Source: an uncultured Collinsella sp. (GTDB lineage Bacteria > Actinomycetota > Coriobacteriia > Coriobacteriales > Coriobacteriaceae). Taken from it: a stretch of 9,367 nucleotides of DNA. Numbering within the stretch: the first letter of the stretch is position 1; every line of letters begins with the position of its first letter. A model generated the notes under the pieces. That model saw only the letters and a list, made by a program, of their open reading frames with translations. It did no database searches and had not been told where the DNA came from. A program made the position numbers and the translations under genes. Shown piece by piece: positions 5,928 through 9,367 of this stretch. The stretch is taken from positions 1 through 9,367 of the forward strand of contig CAJLRE010000066.1 in assembly GCA_905208975.1 (NCBI GenBank), written 5' to 3'.

Positions 5928-8837
5928 ATGAGGGTCGAACTTAAGGAATTCCAGGCCGGGGCTGTCGCTGCCTTGGCAAACAGGTTGCAGTCGATGCGTC
6001 GCCGCTATGAGCGGGACGGCGAACTGTCTTCGGTGTGCCTCGCATCTCCCACGGGCTCGGGCAAGACGGTCATGTGCGCGGCAGCCATCGAAGCGCTCTT
6101 CTTCGGAGACGACGATCTGGGCCTCGTTCCCGACGAGAACGCCGTGGTCCTTTGGCTCTCGGATTCCCCGAGCCTGAACGAGCAGACGAGCGTGCGTTTC
6201 TCAAACGTGGCGGACAAGCTGGCAGACAGCATCCTTGACAGGCGCCACCTGGTCACAATTACCAACGACTTCGGAGCCGCGCACGACATTCTCGAGCCGC
6301 GCCACGTCTATTTCCTCAGCAAGGACCTACTCAGTAAGAACGGCCTGCTCACCAAGGGTAGTGAGGCCAACTCCGGCCGCGTGTTCTGGGACATCCTTGA
6401 CCGCACCATCAGGGATCCGGAGCGTAACCTCTATCTGTTCATAGACGAGGCTCATCGCGGTCTGGGGGCCAATGCCTCGAGCGAGCGCGGCACCGCGACG
6501 ATCTACGCCAGCCTCATTGATGGGCTCGACGGCCGTGCAGCGATGCCCATCGTCGTCGGGGTCTCTGCCACGCCGCAGAGGTTCGAGGCGGCCATGGACC
6601 AGCGCGCCGATCGCGTGCGTATGCCAAAGGTCGCTGTGACCCCTCGCGAGGTTCAGGAGTCAGGTCTGCTCAAGGACATCATCGAGTTGCGCGTGCCAGA
6701 GAAGGACGACCCTGTCGAGCACCAGTACCTCACTATGGCGTGCGAGCGCTATGCCTTGGCCTGCCGCGAGTGGGGCGAGTACTGTGCCCGTGAGGGCGAG
6801 AGTCCCGTCAACCCGCTGCTGCTCATCCAAGCGGCGGACAACGCGAGCAGCTCGGCCCTGGCTGAGATGTGCGACCAGATCACGGGCCTGGTCCCCGGCC
6901 TTTCCGAGGCGATGTCGTTCGCCAACGTCTTCGGCGAGCATAAGGACATCGCGGCGGGAAAATACCTCATTCCCTATGTCGAGCCCGAGTTCGTTCAGGA
7001 CGCCTCGCGCATTCGCGTGCTCTTCGCCAAGGAGGCTGTCTCCAACGGATGGGACTGCCCGCGAGCGGAGGTCATCTTCTCGCAGCGCAGGCGTTCGGAC
7101 TCGACCTATATCGCACAGCTCGTGGGACGTATGGTACGCACTCCACTTGCGCGGCGCATCGAATCCGATGATCTTTTGAACTCAGTCGCCTGCTACCTGC
7201 CCCAGTTCAATCCCGAGAGCACTCAGGACGTGGTCGACTACCTCATGGGCCGCAAGGACGACATGGGCGAGAGCTCAATCGGCAAGCAGAACATCGTTCT
7301 CAACCCCGTGACTATCACGGCGGCTGTGCCCAAGTCCGAAGCCGACTATCAACAGGAGCTCAAGGCGTACGAGGAGAACGAGAAGGCCATCGAGACGGCG
7401 CGGCAGGCACAACCCGGCTACCAGGCGTCGCTTGCCGGCATCGCGATTCAGGAGCCGTTGGACATGCAGGGAGCGCAGCCCTCGCTTGCCTCGGCGGTCA
7501 GGCCCGTCGACGTCCCGGCGCCAGAAGCGGAGCTGGCGCCTCAGCCCGCAACAGGCAACTACGTTGCAGCGTCTGCCCCGCAGCAACTTGCGACACCTGA
7601 GCCAAGTTCCGCACGGACCGAGCCGACCCAGCCCGTCTCGATCGTAATACCCGTGCCCATGGCAAAGCCCAAGCCGCCCACCAAGCGCGAGCAGTCTTTC
7701 ACGCATCAGGAGTGGCAGGGCATCCGCACAGCCTTCGATTCCATTCCCGTGCAGCGCATTCCGAAAAAGGCCAGGAACGAATTCCAGAGCCTGGTTAAGA
7801 CGGCGACTCTGCTTGTCGAGACTGGCCTCGATGTCAATGCCGCGGCCGGCGTGAAAAAACAGTTCGTCCAGAAGCTCAAGGGATACATCGTTGCTAACGA
7901 GGACGAGTACCGCGAAGCCAAACACGACGTAGAGGTTGCCGAGACCGTCAAGATCACGCTCGACAAGCTCAACGAGACCGAGGACCAGGAGCAGGAGGAG
8001 GCCCGCACGGACGCCGAAGGCCTCAGAAAGGCCGCCCGCGACGCCGACATGCATTTCACTAAGGAGTTTGCGAATGAGTATCGTCGCGCCAACTTCAAGG
8101 AGCTTGGGCGGCCCGAGTGCGACCTGCGCCTTGCCGCAGCGGTGCGCACGCAGACCATCGTTGATGCGCTCGAGGGCTGGGCGGCTCAATGCCGAAAGGA
8201 ATACTTCGATAAGGTCGATGGATCTGGCGATTATGACTACCTTAACGACGCGGCAAAGCAGCGCTACGACGAGCTGGCCCGTGAAACCGAGGGCAAGCGC
8301 CTCACAAAGATAGAGTGGCCCACGTCTACCAGCACGTCGGACGACTTCGCTAAATATCCGTGCCATATCGTGCAGAAAGAGGACGGCCTCTGCCCGCTCG
8401 ACCTGAACCCGGCGGAAGACTATATCGTTAGGAACGAATTGGCAAAGAATCGCACGGTTGCCTTCTATCGCAATCCGTCGGGCAGCATGTCTGCTAAGGC
8501 GTTTTCGATTCCGTACATGTCTTCGGTGGGACGCAAGGCCCTGCATCCAGACTTCCTCTTCTTCGTGAAGGATGCAGCGGGCGTCATCAGGCCGTCCATC
8601 GTTGACCCTCATGGCGAGTTCCTCGGCGACACGCTAGCAAAGCTTAGGGGCTATGTGACCTATCTGCGCGATTATCCCGATGTGTTCAAGCAGGTACTCT
8701 TCGTTGGGGATATGGGCGAGGGCGTGTACAAGGTGCTCAACCTCTTGCGATCCGATGTGCAGGATGCCGTGATGAGCTACAGCGATGTCGACTGTAAGGC
8801 GCTCTTCTACGGCTCCTTCGCAAACGACTATCACTAG
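5928..8837 (+). CDS. res: Type III restriction endonuclease subunit Res (helicase-nuclease)
   Basis: The 969-aa motor and nuclease partner of Mod; the complex moves or slides on DNA using ATP and cuts unmethylated DNA. The SF2 helicase motifs are in order: PTGSGKT (41-47, Walker A), IDEAH (172-176, Walker B), GVSATP (211-216, motif III), AVSNGWDCPRAEV (370-382, motif V) and QLVGRMVRT (397-405, motif VI). Residues about 494-588 form a Pro/Ala/Gln-rich linker. A charged, probably coiled region follows (about 655-705). The C-terminal nuclease domain has HPDF (873-876) and IVDPHG (891-896), which sit where a PD-(D/E)xK site is expected, but with His in place of Lys. The start is ATG 5928, two bases after the mod stop, with AGG inside the mod end, so translation is probably coupled to mod. 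The frame is intact throughout. Confidence 0.95.
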   Translation: MRVELKEFQAGAVAALANRLQSMRRRYERDGELSSVCLASPTGSGKTVMCAAAIEALFFGDDDLGLVPDENAVVLWLSDSPSLNEQTSVRFSNVADKLADSILDRRHLVTITNDFGAAHDILEPRHVYFLSKDLLSKNGLLTKGSEANSGRVFWDILDRTIRDPERNLYLFIDEAHRGLGANASSERGTATIYASLIDGLDGRAAMPIVVGVSATPQRFEAAMDQRADRVRMPKVAVTPREVQESGLLKDIIELRVPEKDDPVEHQYLTMACERYALACREWGEYCAREGESPVNPLLLIQAADNASSSALAEMCDQITGLVPGLSEAMSFANVFGEHKDIAAGKYLIPYVEPEFVQDASRIRVLFAKEAVSNGWDCPRAEVIFSQRRRSDSTYIAQLVGRMVRTPLARRIESDDLLNSVACYLPQFNPESTQDVVDYLMGRKDDMGESSIGKQNIVLNPVTITAAVPKSEADYQQELKAYEENEKAIETARQAQPGYQASLAGIAIQEPLDMQGAQPSLASAVRPVDVPAPEAELAPQPATGNYVAASAPQQLATPEPSSARTEPTQPVSIVIPVPMAKPKPPTKREQSFTHQEWQGIRTAFDSIPVQRIPKKARNEFQSLVKTATLLVETGLDVNAAAGVKKQFVQKLKGYIVANEDEYREAKHDVEVAETVKITLDKLNETEDQEQEEARTDAEGLRKAARDADMHFTKEFANEYRRANFKELGRPECDLRLAAAVRTQTIVDALEGWAAQCRKEYFDKVDGSGDYDYLNDAAKQRYDELARETEGKRLTKIEWPTSTSTSDDFAKYPCHIVQKEDGLCPLDLNPAEDYIVRNELAKNRTVAFYRNPSGSMSAKAFSIPYMSSVGRKALHPDFLFFVKDAAGVIRPSIVDPHGEFLGDTLAKLRGYVTYLRDYPDVFKQVLFVGDMGEGVYKVLNLLRSDVQDAVMSYSDVDCKALFYGSFANDYH

Positions 8838-8904
8838 GATTGTCGGGATTTGCCCGTCAGGCGTCTCGGATCATATACCAGAACCGAATTAGTAAGGCTC
8901 GCTA

Positions 8905-8940
8905 AGGCGGCCGTCCGTTAGGGGCGGCCGCCTCTCTTCA
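8905..8940 (+). terminator. GC-rich terminator-like hairpin after res
   Basis: GGCGGCCG (8906-8913) pairs perfectly with CGGCCGCC (8925-8932). The stem extends inward by a T-G and two C-G pairs around a five-base GTTAG loop, and outward by an A-T pair. It begins about 70 bp after the res stop codon. The tail TCTCTTCAGTCTT is pyrimidine-rich but not a clean T run, so termination may be partial. Confidence 0.65.
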
Positions 8941-9028
8941 GTCTTGACCAATGATTTCAAGCGTTTCGGTGGCATTCGCCGGTCATGACCTCGTATCCGT
9001 TACGTGGGTGGCACCTCCGCTACGCCGC

Positions 9029-9104
9029 GTCAAGGGGCCCATGAGACCCCGCACAAACCTCCGCTCCGCTCCGGTTGGTGGAGGTCGTCATGGACCCCCT
9101 TGAC
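9029..9104. repeat. Imperfect ~20-bp inverted repeat
   Basis: The left arm 9029-9048 and the right arm 9083-9104 are complementary apart from one bulged base and one mismatch-plus-insertion in the C/G run. The 34-base interior contains CCTCC/GGAGG-type complementarity that could extend the structure. Confidence 0.65.
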
Positions 9105-9121
9105 CCGTCTTCGCTCCGGTG

Positions 9122-9187
9122 CGGCTTTGCGGGGAGCAAAGCCGACGACGACGCGCGGCGTCGCCATTCGGCTTTGCCCGCAAGGGC
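9122..9187 (+). repeat. Mutually exclusive stem-loops built on CGGCTTTGC / GCAAAGCCG
   Basis: CGGCTTTGC occurs at 9122-9130 and again at 9169-9177. A single complementary copy, GCAAAGCCG, lies between them at 9136-9144. The central arm can pair with either flank: a tight hairpin with a five-base loop on the left, or a longer one on the right that encloses a CGACG/CGTCG hairpin (9149-9163). A third hairpin, GCCC-GCAA-GGGC (9176-9187), competes with the right-hand form. It ends about 40 bp before the DUF2958 start. Confidence 0.6.
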
Positions 9188-9226
9188 GAGATGTTCAGGG
9201 CAACGTGCCCGGAAACGGAGGAAGAC

Positions 9227-9367
9227 ATGCGGGAGCTGATGACGAGGGAGATTGCGGAGGAGCTACCGAGGCTCTATGAGCAAGACGGTTCGGAGGACCC
9301 CACGGTATACGTCCACTACTTCTCGTGCGTGAACGGATGGGACTGGTGGCTGCTCGAGTTCGACGGC
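9227..9367 (+). CDS. DUF2958-family protein, N-terminal 47 residues (cut by window end)
   Basis: The visible residues begin MRELMTREIAEELPRLYEQ and continue with DPTVYVHYF, a CVNGWDWWLLEFDG block and no stop. This matches the start of the DUF2958 family as I remember it: a leucine-rich opening of the type LLTKEL..KLPKLY, then DP.V.VK.F..... W.WY..EFDG. The family's function is unknown; it is commonly carried on plasmids, conjugative elements and prophages. I chose ATG 9227 because GGAGGA (9217-9222) lies four bases upstream. ATG 9191 is in frame and would add 12 residues, but it lacks such a site. The gene follows a stem-loop-rich region and is separated from res by a hairpin, so it is probably not part of the RM operon. 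Confidence 0.75.
   Translation, partial: MRELMTREIAEELPRLYEQDGSEDPTVYVHYFSCVNGWDWWLLEFDG

Larger units (their letters stand above)
8941..9226. other. Structured, apparently non-coding region upstream of the DUF2958 gene
   Basis: I see no convincing gene here. GGTCATGACC (8981-8990) is a perfect 10-bp palindrome. Arms of about 20 bases (GTCAAGGGG..CATGAGACC at 9029-9048 and its imperfect complement at 9083-9104) form a long inverted repeat. CGCTCCGGT occurs twice (9067-9075 and 9112-9120). Several GC-rich stem-loops follow up to 9187 and are listed separately. No clear promoter for the next gene was found. The pattern could be a structured leader, a transfer or replication site, or a remnant of a mobile element. 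Confidence 0.55.

Noticed and set aside
7275..8612. 445-aa open frame antisense to res
   Set aside because: It is an Arg/Leu-rich translation typical of the complement of a GC-rich gene, with no ribosome binding site or recognisable domain.
9004..9279. 91-aa open frame overlapping the DUF2958 start
   Set aside because: Its translation is Arg/Gly/Pro-rich over a stem-loop region and lies in a different frame from the recognisable DUF2958 sequence.

Overview
The window looks like chromosomal DNA from a moderately GC-rich Gram-positive actinobacterium. A gut Coriobacteriia member such as Collinsella is my best guess. This rests on GC-rich codon choice, strong GGAGG-type ribosome binding sites and the general look of the guaA, asparaginase and Mod/Res proteins. 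It is an inference, not a database result.

Layout, left to right. A small XRE-type DNA-binding protein (4-222, +) converges on a cytosolic type I L-asparaginase (245-1258, -). The asparaginase is divergent from guaA, GMP synthase (1527-3125, +), which ends at a textbook intrinsic terminator (3140-3176). About 440 bp of AT-richer, repeat-rich non-coding DNA follows. It ends in a perfect 22-bp palindrome that overlaps a likely promoter. The promoter drives a compact operon: a 55-aa ribbon-helix-helix protein (3616-3783), a type III DNA methyltransferase (Mod, 3783-5925) and a type III restriction subunit (Res, 5928-8837). A GC-rich terminator-like hairpin closes the operon. About 290 bp rich in stem-loops then precede a DUF2958 gene cut off by the window end.

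The most notable feature is a run of ten G residues (4039-4048) inside mod. The 90-aa reading frame that begins mod and the frame carrying all the methyltransferase motifs are offset by one base at exactly this tract. With nine (or twelve) G they form one continuous protein of 713 aa (714 with twelve), with the expected type III Mod N-terminus. With ten G, translation stops at 4055. This is the classic design of a phase-variable methyltransferase, captured here in the OFF state unless the tenth G is an assembly error. ON cells would methylate and restrict DNA and might change gene expression genome-wide (a phasevarion). OFF cells would lack methylation, and probably restriction too because Res needs Mod. 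Control therefore appears layered: a switch by slippage in the G tract, and probable repression by the RHH protein at the palindrome.
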